Source of the DNA: Gonocerus acuteangulatus
Lineage: Eukaryota; Arthropoda; Insecta; Hemiptera; Coreidae
Direction of reading: 5' to 3'
Assembly (NCBI GenBank): GCA_946811695.1
Contig: OX328124.1
Location: 85,785,457-85,849,456 of the forward strand
Length of the DNA stretch: 64,000 nt
Shown: positions 1 through 11,586 of the stretch, piece after piece
How positions within the stretch are numbered: the first letter of the stretch is position 1
Layout of the letters: each line of letters begins with the position of its first letter
Notes under the pieces: generated by a model
Database searches by the model: none
What the model saw: the letters and a program-made list of their open reading frames with translations, nothing else
Told to the model about the DNA's origin: nothing
Program-made: the position numbers and the translations under genes

Positions 1-314
1 AGAACCTACATTTGTAAACATTTTATTCTAAATATTTCCGAACTATGACCTAATTCTCTATATTATGATCAGCCAATCATAACTAGTTTTATTATTGAAG
101 ATGACCGACAGATCCATAAAAATGCTCTATTTCAACAAAAAAAAAATTACAGTTTTGAAATACTCCTCCCACTAAAAGGGGTTACTTATTTACTGAACTA
201 ATTCTTTGAGACTCGATAAACAGTATTGGATTCCATGGAACACTATAAATATTTAAAATAATGCAGTTTTTAAAACCATAATAATGTTTAATCAATTTAC
301 TAATTAATATGGTA
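1..314. other. AT-rich sequence, nothing recognised
   Basis: I see no coding frame of note, no inverted repeat and no tRNA-like promoter here. It is simple AT-rich sequence upstream of the first palindrome. Confidence 0.5.
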
Positions 315-387
315 AATTATTAATACCAAACAGGTGAAGAATAACCCTTCCAAAATTTTTCAAACTTTACATTTATTCCTCCATCAC

Positions 388-417
388 AACGTTTCGGACA
401 CACAGGTCCATCCTCAG
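388..417 (-). ncRNA. Hammerhead-ribozyme-like motif, left palindrome arm
   Basis: This is the mirror of the plus-strand motif at 578-607. Read on the minus strand it gives CTGAGGA, one spacer T, a GGAC/GTCC helix with a six-base loop, then GAAAC. Position 7 of the core is the tolerant one, so CTGAGGA still fits the CTGANGA consensus. Confidence 0.5.
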
Positions 418-572
418 GCAATCATGTCCTGTTCATTACTATAGTTACACTAAAACAGTCATGCAATAAATAAACATGATTCCTGTAAGGAACCAAGTCA
501 AGTTCCTTACAGGAATCATGTTTATTTATTGCATGACTGTTTTAGTGTAACTATAGTAATGAACAGGACATG

Positions 573-612
573 ATTGCCTGAGGATGGACCTGTGTGTCCG
601 AAACGTTGTGAT
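573..612 (+). ncRNA. Hammerhead-ribozyme-like motif, right palindrome arm
   Basis: CTGAGGA lies at 578-584, helix II is GGAC 586-589 with GTCC 596-599, and GAAA is at 600-603 followed by CGTT. Bases 573-577 can pair with 608-612 (helix I, including G-U pairs). Helix III would be only two base pairs with no loop, as in minimal hammerheads reported from Penelope-like elements. Self-cleavage is therefore uncertain and may need two copies pairing. Confidence 0.5.
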
Positions 613-748
613 GGAGGAATAAATGTAAAGTTTGAAAAATTTTTTAAGGGTTATTCTTCACCTGTTTGGTATTATTAATTAATACCCTTCATTTAGTAAT
701 CGTAATGGTAAATTATCGTTATTATTCAAAAAAGTATCAAAATGGCAG

Positions 749-1122
749 CATCATACAATTTTAGCATAGATATGCTTTACCGATGACTAAACTGAAAAAA
801 AAGTTACAAAAAAATTTATTTCGTTTAGAGCCTGCAGTTCAAATTCAGGAACATAAATACGCTTTAGGTTCACCCGACAAACCTACGTAATTACAAAGGC
901 ACATGAGCGGTGGCTATGTTCGTACGCTTTTCAGCATAGTCATCGCTAAAGCATATTTATGCTAGATGTGTTACAAAAAAGTGTCCACTGGCGTTCGCGC
1001 TGGTCATGCACGAAAAAGAAGACTGCATGTTATACAGTACATTAAATAGGTTTGTCGGGTGGAGCTAAAGTATATTTATGTTCCTGAATTTGAGCAGAAG
1101 TCTCTAAACGATTTATATATAT
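749..1122. repeat. Interleaved inverted repeats
   Basis: Two inverted-repeat pairs cross each other. Sequence at about 759-787 pairs with 940-968, with TAGCATA and GATGACTA conserved. Sequence at about 822-893 pairs with 1046-1117, with CAAATTCAGGAACATAAATA conserved. The order A-B-A'-B' cannot be a single hairpin. It suggests two small foldback elements, one inserted inside the other, or a rearranged MITE. No coding potential is visible. Confidence 0.65.
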
Positions 1123-2080
1123 ATATAATTATTAAACAAAAATTTCCCGTCCCTGAAGGGTTAAGAAACTGCTACAAGGAATACAAATGTGCATAAGGTT
1201 AACAGTAGTCCTCTTAAGGAAAATTTTCAATAAATCTTAAACATGTAATTTGAATATTTTCTATTTTAAGGCGATATTAGAGGGGGTTCAAGTAATTGGT
1301 CTAATGTATAAATAACTTTAAATGATCCTGCTATTGATACTATATTAAACTAACGGATGAACAGGGTCAAAATTAATTATTACACAATATACATAATATA
1401 CACATAATTATAATTATATTAGCACATTAATGATGTGATCATATTATTTTAGAGAAAGATTATTTACAATTACAAACATCATTATTACATTAATTAATAA
1501 TTTCAATAAATTATTTAGTATCGTATTATTAATTATTAAGAATTTATACTTTTATTATTTATACTTTAGTTGTAAAGAAATGTTTATTGTATATAAGTAA
1601 AATTAATAATGATTTCAAACACTGCATAGAGGCCTTGATAAAATCTGTCACCTAATTTAGATTTTCAGAAAATGAGATATAAATTTGGCTTACATTTTAA
1701 TATACCAATCTTAAAATTGAAAAGGTAACAATAACAAGTTAACGTAAAGTGGAAAGTATATAAGTTCAACCAATATGTTTAACCCTTAATTCTTTCTCAA
1801 ATTGTTTGTTAAATACAATATTTGACTAAGAATAATTTTGTAATGGATGGTTATTGAGCGAAGAAACCGTGACTGCATAGGACTCGACACAGCTACAAGA
1901 ATCATTAACAACTGTCTCCAGAACTCATGAAGTCCCTGGTAAAAGTTTCAAAGTCCTAAAATCTATGAGTCCTGTCTTAAACTTTGTGCGAGTTTGACAG
2001 TCAGGAATCTGATTTTGGGATTGTATACAATTTTTATTTTATTTTTTTAAACGTTATATTAGTTTCTTGTTTCTACTTTT
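1123..2080. other. AT-rich sequence, nothing recognised
   Basis: Very AT-rich, with ATTA- and TAAT-rich stretches at 1370-1620. No repeat family or coding segment could be recognised. Confidence 0.5.
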
Positions 2081-2570
2081 AGCGCGGTTCCTCCCTTCCT
2101 CCACAGGAGGAACCGCGCATATGAGGTTGACCTTATGACGCAATCCGTAAGTTCCTACTAGAAAAGTTTACGTTTCAGAATCCATAGATCTCGAAAATAG
2201 CGGCGGTTCAAATATTGTTCATTTGTTTGTATTGGACACAATATATAATATAAATGTTCGCTCTCTCACCAGCTCAAAAATGATCTGATTCTGATGAAAT
2301 TTGGTACAAAAATCTTTCATCAGATTTGAAAGGTCAAGTTCGTTAACTAGCAGAATCCATCCACCGGAACATGCATTATGCAGCAACATTTGCGTGGAAA
2401 AATCGTTACGTTTTCTAGTTCATAGGTAATCGTTTTATAAGTTCCTTAAGAAAAAAAAAAATTTAAACCATTCTTCAGACTATTTTCAGTTTGGGTATTC
2501 AAAAACGACTGATTCAGTTGAAACTTGCCCTACATGTTGAACATTCATCTAATCTAAGATAATTAAATTT
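2081..2570 (+). repeat. Family H repeat, decayed copy
   Basis: This copy starts with a perfect 13-bp GC-rich stem (2082-2094 with 2106-2118) and then follows the same order as the copies at 22350 and 51301. Shared words include TGACGCAATCC, TACGTTTCAGAA, AAATTTGGTACAAAAATC, GAAAGGTCAAGTTCGTTAAC and, farther on, GATTCAGTTGAAAC. The (TA)n tract normally found after the word GGTTCAAAT is absent here. The 3' half is diverged. Confidence 0.75.
2082..2118 (+). repeat. 5' hairpin of family H
   Basis: A perfect 13-base stem beginning GCGCGGTTCC, with an 11-base loop. The same stem begins the other family H copies (22196-22237 reversed, 22355-22390, 51307-51344). It defines one end of the element. 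Confidence 0.75.
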
Positions 2571-3740
2571 TGTCAACATGCGTTTGGAGGTAAGCAAGTA
2601 TTAGAAAACAAATTAAGATAAGAGATGGGATCACTGGAAATATTATCTACTCCTCCATGATTGTATAGGAAGGGTGGCAAACTGATGCTAGACGAAAAGA
2701 ACATAATTGCCTAGTCAATAGTTTGCAATCCAGTTCCATTAACTATTATTTTATAAAGGAATGTAAATAATAATTATAATATATCATTGTAAGTTGTAAA
2801 ACATACGATGAAGTCTTCGATAACATGATACTATTTATTTTAGGTATAAATAAATATTTATTTTAAAATAGAATACGCTTTTCAGCTGAAGCTAGAGACC
2901 ATTTGGAAGGAGGGATTTATGAACGTCAAGAGGAGTGATGTATGGCTCCAACTTTGTTACAAACCTGAATATTTTATCTTTTTTATGCTTCGAAGTCATT
3001 ATCAACGTCAGACTTTTTCATTGAAAGTCTTAAGGAGAATGGAAGGGAAACGAAAAGTGTAAGTTAATGCTACAAATAAAGCATTGATAAGTTCATGAAT
3101 CCTACAATGTTTTGTATGGAAGACCACTGCTTTGGTATGAAATGTCATGGAGATGGTATAAAGCGATGAGTTTGCATCGTTTCCATGGAAGATTTCATTG
3201 AATGGATTGAAAATCAAGAGAAATCCATAAATAGAAAAAAAATGTAAATTTTAACTAAAACAGCCTTAAGTAATTTATGTTGGTGAGGTATTGAAAATTT
3301 AACTTGTAGACTTCCACGTTTGAAATTATCACAAAACATATGGTCTTCGGACATTTACAGTATCACCACCTTCTTTGCCGACGCACAGTGGACCAAAATC
3401 ACGATCTAGCTGGACAAACTTATTTACTTAAATAACTAATTTAAAAGGATATTGAAAATATAAAGTTACATTCTTATCAAGATTTTCTTCGATCATGGTA
3501 AGTGAAAAATATCGTAGTCTGGTAATGAGTGGATCCTATGAAATGATGCATAGTCTCTATGTTTCTTACAATTCTAGACATTTTTCTTTTTCGGGAATTT
3601 TTGTGAAGATAACTAAAATACATTCAGGGGATTTTCTTGTGAAATGGTACTTGTTAAGGGTACCCAATATTATGTTAAAATGGTATGGGTTGTGAGCCTT
3701 TTTTTTTTTCTTTTTCTTAAGAAATTCGAAAGACTATACC
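2571..3740. other. No gene recognised
   Basis: Contains only short open frames (for example minus 3008-3217 and plus 3495-3695) with composition expected of AT-rich DNA. No family match was seen. There is a poly-T stretch near 3700. Confidence 0.5.
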
Positions 3741-3750
3741 GCCAATATAC

Positions 3751-3753
3751 CTT

Positions 3754-3784
<31 letters not shown>

Positions 3785-3801
3785 TGAGAGTGAGAGAAAG
3801 G
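3751..3801. repeat. (GA)n microsatellite
   Basis: Imperfect GA dinucleotide tract with interruptions (AAAG, GTGA). The roughly 150 bases after it are GC-richer than their surroundings, but show no clear frame. Confidence 0.9.
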
Positions 3802-4095
3802 TGAAGGCTGGTAGCAGCTGTCCTCCCATTCAGGCAGAGTTCGTCCCCACTTTTCTCCTTTAATCTCTTAAGGAGTTTTGCCCTAAAGGTTCTCAGTCCA
3901 CTCGACTAAACTGAAAACACTATTCCACCTCGGATGGTATAATTCTCAGGTATTTTTATACAAACTACTATTCTCAAAAGACTATCCATTGTTTTCACAA
4001 GTACCACTTGGTAAAGAAAAATTAAAATAAAGGAAATAGCATTATTTAATTTATTTTATTAATTGATCCGGAATTTATATTACATTATACTTCAT

Positions 4096-4182
4096 ATATA
4101 TATATATATATATTGATGTTAATACGGCATTTTCCCGCGGTCGTTTTATATATCGGTTTACGGAGAATGCCGTATTAACATC
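4096..4182. repeat. (TA)n followed by a 17-bp hairpin
   Basis: A short TA run is followed by a perfect 17-base inverted repeat, 4115-4131 with 4166-4182, separated by 34 bases that include CCCGCGG. The arms contain GTTAATACGGCATT. This may be the terminus of a transposon. I see no partner copy elsewhere in the window. Confidence 0.7.
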
Positions 4183-4190
4183 GATAATCC

Positions 4191-6570
4191 TCCCCAGCGA
4201 AGAACCATTAAAAAAAAAATAATACATACAGTCGTATATATTATTATCACTTATGTCTGAGGTTTATTAACTCACACTATTTGTCTTATTTATGAGTTTT
4301 AAAAGTAAATGCTTTTTATATTTTAGTTTTATTATTTTAAACTGTTTTCTCCATCCAAAAACATAGTAAGAGTAAAATTTTATTTTAAATTCAATAAAAA
4401 GGGAACGACTTGAATTATTTCTAACTTTATTAGATATCTAATGAATATGAAACTTCCCAGCCATGGGGGGAGGAACCCATTCTATGAAAACCCAGCACAT
4501 CCCAAGACTCATATGCTATTATGAGGCTGATCATGGAACGGACTCCAAGAGAGAGAGAGTTCTAGGTCCGCGGGCTGTCCTCTGCCCCTCTACTTCGGCT
4601 GTTCTTCTCATCTCACTTTTATTTATTACATATTCCAATTTATACCCAAAAGGAAACAATTAGTAAGACAGTAGCTTAGCTTTTAAAAGGGATATTTTAT
4701 ATTGAGGTGAGGTTTAGCTGTCCTCTCAATCTGTGCCATGGCTGAATGAGAACAGCCTTGCGAGGGAGGGGATGAGCACAACTCCCAGTAGACCCGTGTA
4801 TGGTTACGATATCTATGTTGAGGCATGAGAGCAACGCAGCGGTGTCGCCGTGGTTCTGGACTCTGTTGGCTCCCATTCCACGGTCTGAGTGAGAGTCTTT
4901 TAGATATTTTTTTCAAAAGATTTAAGATTGTCACGAATAGTATTTAAACAAATTCATTCCTCTCGTTAAGAGTTCAAGAGCGTCCGCGGTTGAATAAACT
5001 CTTCAAAAGAACAAAAAAAAAAAAAAAAAATAAACCTGGACTCATTTTTATCCTTCTTTTTATCACTTTCTAATGGCATTTGCCGTTTAAAAGCAACTTA
5101 ATCAATACCAAGTTGTTTGGCTGCGCCGGTCAAGATTAATGATGGTCCTGAATAATGTTTTAAACTTAAAACGATTTTACTTTTAAGAATTTACTAAAAG
5201 CTTTGCTGAATTAATTCTTTACTTAATTCTCTATAATAATGAATAACAAGAAAGATTAATATACCATTCCAGAGGACAGTGTTGGTTTAGAGAAATATGC
5301 AAGATATAATGGTCAAATATTCATTAATCTTAGTTTTTTTTCAAAAAGTAGTTCATTAAATAAGTTAATAGATTTTCAATCGTTGAAATGTTTTATTCTT
5401 GTTCGTAAAATAACCAATGAGATTGGTAGTTAAATTATAACTTCATTTTGGTCAGCATGTTCGATTGTAACTAGATTTCGTGGTAATTTACTTTTCTTCT
5501 CTTCTGACCATGGTTAGTGACCATATATATGTATGGTCACCAATATATATGTATATATATTTCATAGAGAAATCCAATATCAATATGAATTCATTTAATC
5601 TTTTTATTTGTTGACTTTTCCAGATTATGCATTTTTTTTCTTAAATGTTGTGAAGCAATTTATGTCAGAATGCAGGGATATATGCAAACTGCATTTAGTT
5701 AATGCCATAATTATCAATACAATAATTAATAATACAATATAATTATATTCAATTTTTATTTATTTATGTTTTTAACTTTTCCTTGATATATTTTATGAGA
5801 TAATGTAGAATTATCACTTTTCCCACTGAATGACCTCATTGCAGATAAGCTAGAGGAGTTAATGATTCAAATGACCTTCTTAAGTCTCTTTTAAAGTTCA
5901 AGGAAATGTCACTGCTTTCCTTAATTGACAGTCGTTATTACTTCGCCTAAATGAGCTTCATGTATAACTCAGTACATATTTTGCAATAGAGATGGCTTAC
6001 ATGAAACATATTTTGAATCACATTTGGGAACATAGTTTTTCTTAATCAAATTTAGCAAAAGAACTAACATTAGAATAATTTTATTTTACGTATGTTATAC
6101 ACAATTATTACAATTTCAGGGCGATTCTTTTTAACAATACTCCTAACACGTCGTAAGACGAATTGTAGAATATCCACGCTGAATATGAATGAAGCGAAGA
6201 AATTATTCTATAAAGTTCTATTATTTACTATTTTAATCTAATTTCATTCATTAATTCAATTTAATTTTTGTTTTCAAGGGATACTGTTTTTCTCTCCCCC
6301 CCCCCCCGATTCCTAATTTGTGTCACACTTACCCTCTTTACCAAGTTTTTATAAAATTTTATTTGCTCAACAATTGAATATCCTTATTTTACACTTTCAT
6401 GAAAAATTGTAATCATGCGTTTATTATTATTTTATTATGATTATTATATGAATTGCCTTGTTTCAGTGTTTTTTATACGTCATTCTTAGAATTCATGTCT
6501 GGTAATATATTTTAATTTACATGTAAGTGTATTATATATTTGATAAATTTTAACTGTACGATACGTGGTT
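4191..6570. other. Mostly AT-rich, no gene recognised
   Basis: Two GC-richer islands (4450-4640 and 4720-4930) stand out, but neither gives a recognisable protein on either strand. There is an A18 run at about 5012-5030, a C-rich run near 6296-6307, and a short TATATATGTATGGTCACCA duplication near 5520-5545. Confidence 0.45.
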
Positions 6571-6572
6571 TC

Positions 6573-6618
6573 TTTAACTGAGCGGTTACTTGGTTGCGGA
6601 TGCTCATAAATAAATATT
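6573..6618 (+). repeat. Tail-repeat family T, copy 1
   Basis: Carries TTGCGGATGCTCATAAATAAATA, shared with copies at 8925, 11655, 46110 and 56867. The AAATAAAT-rich end looks like the simple tail of a retroelement. Confidence 0.7.
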
Positions 6619-6674
6619 ATGTATTCAGACTCTTTAAGTTCAATTCGTTATGAAATATATTCAACACACATACT

Positions 6675-7202
6675 TTGGTATTTAACATTTTTCAACAACT
6701 TATTCGACTCCAAATGTTAAATAAACACGTATCGTTAGTATGGCTAACAAGTACTGACTTAGACGAACTTGCTAGAACAGCCACTACACTTCCAGACATT
6801 ACTGAATACGACGTTACTTACCAAGATATGATTAACCAAAGCTCCACCCTAATACTCACCCAGTGGCAAGTCTCTTAGACTGATACATGCTAAACAAACT
6901 AAGACAGTTGAAACAAACATTAGCGGAATGGACATCTAGCAGGAGAAGTACACGGAGAATAGAAGTCATACTGACTCGACTCCGCATTGGACATACCCTG
7001 CTTACTCATGGACACCATATTACTAAACAGAACAGAACTATTTGTGAACAATGTAACGCAATACTTACAAAAAAAACATACCCTGACAAATTGCAGAAGA
7101 CGAGAAAATGTAGAAATACCAGTGGACCAGACTCAACTTCTAACTGATAACATCCATTATATTGAAGCAATAATGAAATATCTTAAAAACACTAAGATAT
7201 AA
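6675..7202 (+). pseudogene. LINE 3'-end fragment (RNase H end plus CCHC-like tail)
   Basis: Three overlapping frames together resemble the C-terminal end of an RNase-H-bearing non-LTR retrotransposon (I/R1/LOA-like). The first (6675-6878) has LDELARTATTLP, the usual end of RNase H. The second (6887-7147) has RLRIGHTLLTHGH and CEQCNAILT, typical of the cysteine-histidine tail. The third (6987-7202) carries NCRRRENVEIPV and ends ILKNTK-like. At least two frameshifts (near 6880 and 7080) separate them, so it is a decayed, 5'-truncated copy. The assignment rests on motif recognition only. Confidence 0.7.
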
Positions 7203-7245
7203 ACAAAAATCTATTTTTCCCCTTGCTTAACGTTGTTTAAACTAT

Positions 7246-8242
7246 GGGACATTCCAAGCCAAATCATCCAGCCAAAATGCATTTTGACACCCAAGGTTGT
7301 CGGATCTTGATAAAACTTGGTGAGTGTATTCTAGTAATGGACATTACTACAAATACCAAATTTTATGTTGTTATATTCATTAGTTTCTGAAATGCAGCAC
7401 TATAAAAATTCTTAAAAATGTGCAAAATATCATTGATCATACATCTGGCAACAATCTATACTTTTACAAAATTTGCTCTAAAACTGCTAATTTAAATGAT
7501 AGGGTGTTAATTTTGATTTTAATTTGTTCAGCATTAAATTGTCAATGGAAATATATTGCTAGATATAAGATTTAGAGCCATATCGTCGATACAAATGCAA
7601 AGTAACGAATATGAAAAAAATCATCTTTCATTGTCAATCTTTACTAATTTCTGCTGGACTTATGTACGGCAAATTCTTGAATCTTAGTTCACTCTATGAA
7701 AGGGAAAGTATTCCACTGTCGATTGGTCAAATCTGCCGAATATTTGACTGTCCAAAAAAAAGTTATGAATAAATGCTTTTCCACTCTGAAAAGTGGTGAT
7801 TTTCACATTCGATACTTTGCATTTGTAGCGATGATATAAACAGTTTAAAAAATTCTTAAATAGCAAAATTGAGATTGATCCGAACATTGATATGCATCCA
7901 TAAATTGGCGAATAACATGAGTTTACCTCCACGAACACCTAAACCCATTATATCGCCAAAAACTAGATTAAAAATGAAACAAAACTGGTGTAATAAAATT
8001 AGTGGGCTTTTGAGTTTTTAATAAGTTAAGAGTTGATCAAAGTTTTACTATTAAAAAGTACATAAATCCGCTATTAGACTGCCTCTATTAACTCTAAAAA
8101 TACCCCAGTAATACATAGAAAAGTACCATTACAATTTTGCTGGCTACCTGTATGATATTACTAACTAAAATAAAACAATAATATTCGTCCTTGAGTGTCC
8201 AATAATATTCGTCCCCTGGATGATTTGGCTTGGAATGACCCC
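7246..8242. mobile_element. TIR element of about 1 kb, non-autonomous
   Basis: The left end near 7246-7272 (CATTCCAAGCCAAATCATCC) recurs as its reverse complement at 8216-8242. There is no transposase. A 258-bp MITE sits inside it at 7580-7837, so this element is the older insertion. A clear target duplication was not visible. A 14-bp word, AATAATATTCGTCC, is duplicated just inside the right end. Confidence 0.65.
7580..7837. mobile_element. 258-bp MITE (family M), copy 1
   Basis: The terminal inverted repeats are about 37 bp, beginning ATATCGTCG and containing ACAAATGCAAAGTA. The copy is almost identical to 29480-29737, in the same orientation. No coding potential. The superfamily could not be assigned because the target duplication is unclear. 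Confidence 0.85.
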
Positions 8243-8529
8243 TTTATATTTAATGGCTAATGTTTTTATTCTCTGATGTAGCGAATGTGGCGGTTAATTG
8301 TTATTTGCATTTACTCCAAAATGTTCAATAGTATATAAGTCACTTAGAATATTTTTTTTTGGTTTGCTTTTTGTATACTTCTATTCTTTAGGGTAATTCT
8401 ATTTCTAGTTTACAATTTGACGTATGTGTAGGATCATATACATTTTTAAGTGTATATAACTATGTTTGTATAGGTGTATAACTATTTTTAATATTTTACA
8501 ACTTATTATAATATACTTGGGGGGGGGGG

Positions 8530-8862
8530 CGAGGTTAGCTCAGTGGTAGAGCACTGGACTAATAAGTTGGAGGACCAAGCACTAAAGACTTTTTTCTTCT
8601 AGTTTACTCGTTCATGGGTTGAATTCGGCCCCCCTGACCGTCCCTTGGCCAACCCAGCCTTTAATTAATTTAATAATGGGTACGTTGATTGCTAATGACT
8701 CTAGCAGTCGAAGCAGCCAAGGGGAAAATCAGGCGGCCGGAGCTTAATACTGACCAGACTATCTCCCTAGTGTGCCGTAAGGTCATTAATCAGATACCTC
8801 TATAGTATCTGCCCCTGAGGGCACTTGTGGCCTTTGTACAGGACTGATTTTTTTTTTTTTTA
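8530..8862 (+). repeat. SINE-A, tRNA-Ile-like head, copy 1
   Basis: The head has a good A box (TTAGCTCAGTGGTAGAGCA) and an anticodon-loop-like CTAATAA, both like tRNA-Ile(AAT). The B-box segment is missing relative to the copy at 11790-12110. The body (GGTTGAATTCGGCC, AACCCAGCCTTTAATTAA, GCAGTCGAAGCAGCCAAGG) is shared with that copy. It ends in a T-rich tail. A run of ten G/C bases precedes it. Confidence 0.85.
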
Positions 8863-8924
8863 ATATATGGGTATATTATAATTTCAATAGCATATTAATG
8901 ATTGAATGTATATGTAAAAACTAT

Positions 8925-8976
8925 ATGGAGTGAGTCGCTTTCGTAGCGGATGCTCAACAATAAATAAATAGTCATA
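8925..8976 (+). repeat. Tail-repeat family T, copy 2
   Basis: Contains GAGTCGCTTTCGTAGCGGATGCTC followed by repeated AATAAATA. It lies just after SINE-A copy 1. Confidence 0.7.
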
Positions 8977-8989
8977 AATAAATAATTTC

Positions 8990-9640
8990 CATGGGCAATG
9001 ACCTCTGAATACAAATGAAGTGTAGTCTTCCTCTCAGCTCTGGATTTTATTTTTTTTTACAAAAATATGCATAATATTCTTGTAAATGCAACAATCCATT
9101 CTCCAAGTATATTTGAATTTTTCCGACTTCTCCCCCTGCCCCTATAAGTATTGTGATGAGGGTTGAAGAAGGAGCTCCCCCCTCCCCCCAACTGAAGGGA
9201 GTCTATGCAAATTGCGGTAGAAATGGAAATAGGTCTCGTTAAGGTGCCCGACACAAGCTAAATATTCATTCTACACAGTCTCTGATTGGCCTTGTCTTCT
9301 TCTTCGGCTCCCCTTCCTCTCCCTCTCTATCTCCTCCTCTAATGGTACTCTCCATTTGCTCAGGTTTTTTTTTTCAGTTTTATTAAATATGACACATGTA
9401 TTCGTAATGGCTTAAGCTGGTAAATATCTAGTCCTATGCCCATTTTAAGAAATTTGCTCCTTGAAATTTATTTTCAGTTTGTTTTTTTTTATGTTTTTTT
9501 TTTTTTTTTTTTTGTTTTTTTAACATCTGTACTTTTTAAAGTACATTAATTAAGTTTGCTCACATTTTAAATCATAGTATATACAGAAATTGATTAATAA
9601 AACTGACAAAATAATTTAAAAAAATATGTATATATATATA
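8990..9640. other. No gene recognised; T-rich
   Basis: Includes a GC-richer block at 9120-9250, a CT-rich block near 9300-9340 and poly-T runs at 9484-9520. No recognisable protein. Confidence 0.45.
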
Positions 9641-9641
9641 T

Positions 9642-10751
9642 ACAGGGTGTCCCAGTATATGTGTCCCTCCCCTTTTCCTCCTAGAGTTGTTGGAATTTCG
9701 AAATGAAACTTGGTAGGTCTTAGTTATGTTGCATGAGGTTACTTTTGAAGGTTTAGTTGACTTTGTAACATTCTCCAGTTTTTCTCCAGCGCATCTAACT
9801 CTTGATTTTCCAATGGCGGCAGGTATTTTTTATGACGAGTTCTGATAGAAAATTTAATTTTAAGACTAATTTATTCCAAAACATCTTTTGATCCGACGCA
9901 CCGTTTGCGCGTAAAACGCAAAAAACTGAAAAATATCGCCCTTTTGTAGACAAATTCCTATTTATCACTGAAACCAAACCTTTTACGTAAAAACACCTCG
10001 ATACAAACGTTGTAGCATATTAATTTTCCTTTCAGGTGATACCAAGATCAAAGTTGTAGGTTTAATATTTAACGGGACATTATGAATGAAAAATATACAT
10101 TAAAAGTTTTAAAATATAACAATTCAGAAAATCGATATGAATAGAAAAAAAAGTAGCTGACATAAACAATAAAAAAAAGTACTTATTTACTTTATGAAAA
10201 AAACTATTTAAAAATTATTATAAAACAGAACAGAATAAATTTATTTTTCCATATGAAATTATTATATCATAAAACTAAAAAAAAAAAAAATTGCCTTTGT
10301 TTTCATTCATAATACCCCGTTAAATATTTAATCCACAACTTTGATCTTGGTATCATCTGAAAAGAAAATTAATAGGCTACAACGTTTACATTGAGGTGTT
10401 TTTACGTACAAGGCTTGGTTTCAGTGATAAATAGGAATTTGTCTACAAAAGGGCGATATTTTTCAGTTTTTTGCGTTTTACGCGCAAACGGTGCGTCGGA
10501 TCAAAAGATGTTTTGGAATAAATTAGTCTTAAAATTAAATTTTCTATCAGAACTCGTCATAAAAAATACCTGCCGCCATTGGAAAATCAAGAGTTAGATG
10601 CGCTGGAGAAAAACTGGAGAATGTTACAAAGTCAACTAAACCTTCAAAAGTAACCTCATGCAACATAACTAAGACCTACCAAGTTTCATTTCGAAATTCC
10701 AACAACTCTAGGAGGAAAAGGGGAGGGACACATATACTGGGACACCCTGTA
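9642..10751. mobile_element. 1.1-kb palindromic DNA transposon
   Basis: The two arms (9642-10089 and 10304-10751, 448 bp each) are almost identical reverse complements around a 214-bp AT-rich centre. The tips read ACAGGGTGTCCCA and are flanked by TA on both sides, the usual target of Tc1/mariner-like elements, although the same tip occurs in other arthropod families. Each arm carries the same short open frame (9795-9977 minus, 10391-10597 plus). That is a consequence of the palindrome, not evidence of a gene. High arm identity suggests recent insertion or ongoing arm conversion. Confidence 0.85.
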
Positions 10752-10928
10752 TATAAAAAAATTATAATAATAAATTAAAAAAAATATATAAAAAAAAATG
10801 GGTAATAAAAATAACTAAATAAAAACAAGTAAATAAAAAGAAACATTTAGTAAGAAATAATGATAATTACAATTTTGGAAGGAGCCAATCAATATTGACA
10901 CTTCCTACTTTGGAATGCTTTTTAGTCT

Positions 10929-11331
10929 TTAATCAGTTAATTGATCACGAGGCCAATGTCTCTTTAGCCTTCTAGGCGGGTTTCTTGGGTGAGTTTGAGA
11001 GGAAAGAGTTTGTGCTCTGGGATTGGGATGGAAAGACTATTTGGAATGAAAGGTTAGGAAACGGGATTTTGCTAGTTCTTGAACGAAGGGGATGTTGAGC
11101 TCATTATGAAGAGTAAGTCCAAATAGGTCGGATAATGGTTTTGTATACAATGAGTTTATTGTGTGTTCTCAGTCTCTCCCCTTGTATTCTCAGTCGGGTG
11201 TGTGGGTTTCAAGTGAGTCTACTGTCCAGTAATAATCCCAGGTAGCGCACCTCGTTGTATATGTGGAGTTCGTGGCTAAATATGACGACTGAAGGGCATG
11301 CTCTTTTATTGAGGGTGAATGTAATTTAGCA
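10929..11331 (-). pseudogene. Jockey-type LINE reverse transcriptase C-terminal fragment
   Basis: Reading the minus strand from 11331 gives a segment with ITFTLNKRACP, then VRYLGLLLDSRLTW and YKTIIRPIWTY, all hallmarks of the region after the reverse transcriptase core in Jockey-like LINEs. It then jumps to LHNELNIPFVQELAKSRF, HPNPRAQTL and PPRRLKRHWP, the usual C-terminal end, with the stop at 10929-10931. An internal deletion removes the piece between WTY and LHN. In-frame stops are present (within LTW-NPH, and after FHSK). It is dead and 5'-truncated. Its 3' side abuts the palindromic transposon. Confidence 0.75.
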
Positions 11332-11583
11332 GCATTTTTATTTTCAGTTAAATTCAGGAACTACTTAGACATTCCATATGACTTACTGACTAAACGAGGC
11401 CCACAAGATATTAGATCATTTCCGCAATAAAAAATTACACAACAAATTATAAAACATACATAAACAATACTTATAGATACAAATACATTTTGTTATTGAA
11501 AAAAGTAAATACAATATTCTAAAACATTTTTTTTTTTTTCCAAAGTAAGTTAATAGTGTAATTGGATTTATAATTTATTGTAA

Positions 11584-11586
<3 letters not shown>

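Larger units (their letters stand above)
315..681. repeat. Palindromic repeat with hammerhead-like motif in both arms
   Basis: The left arm (about 315-493) is repeated as its reverse complement at 502-681, leaving only an 8-base loop at 494-501. The match is nearly complete, with a small mismatch near the outer ends. Each arm holds one hammerhead-like core (388-417 minus, 578-607 plus) about 100 bases outward from the loop. Inverted head-to-head pseudo-LTRs are known for Penelope-like elements, and the complete one at 39.8-43.7 kb shows a similar arrangement. I infer that this is a solo inverted pseudo-LTR or a retrozyme-like relic. A foldback MITE that captured the motif is the alternative. 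Confidence 0.75.

Noticed and set aside
8530..8580. tRNA-Ile gene
   Set aside because: Only the 5' half resembles tRNA-Ile, the B box is missing, and the rest is SINE-A body.
9795..10597. Two identical small proteins suggesting a conserved gene
   Set aside because: They are the same sequence because they lie in the two arms of one palindrome.
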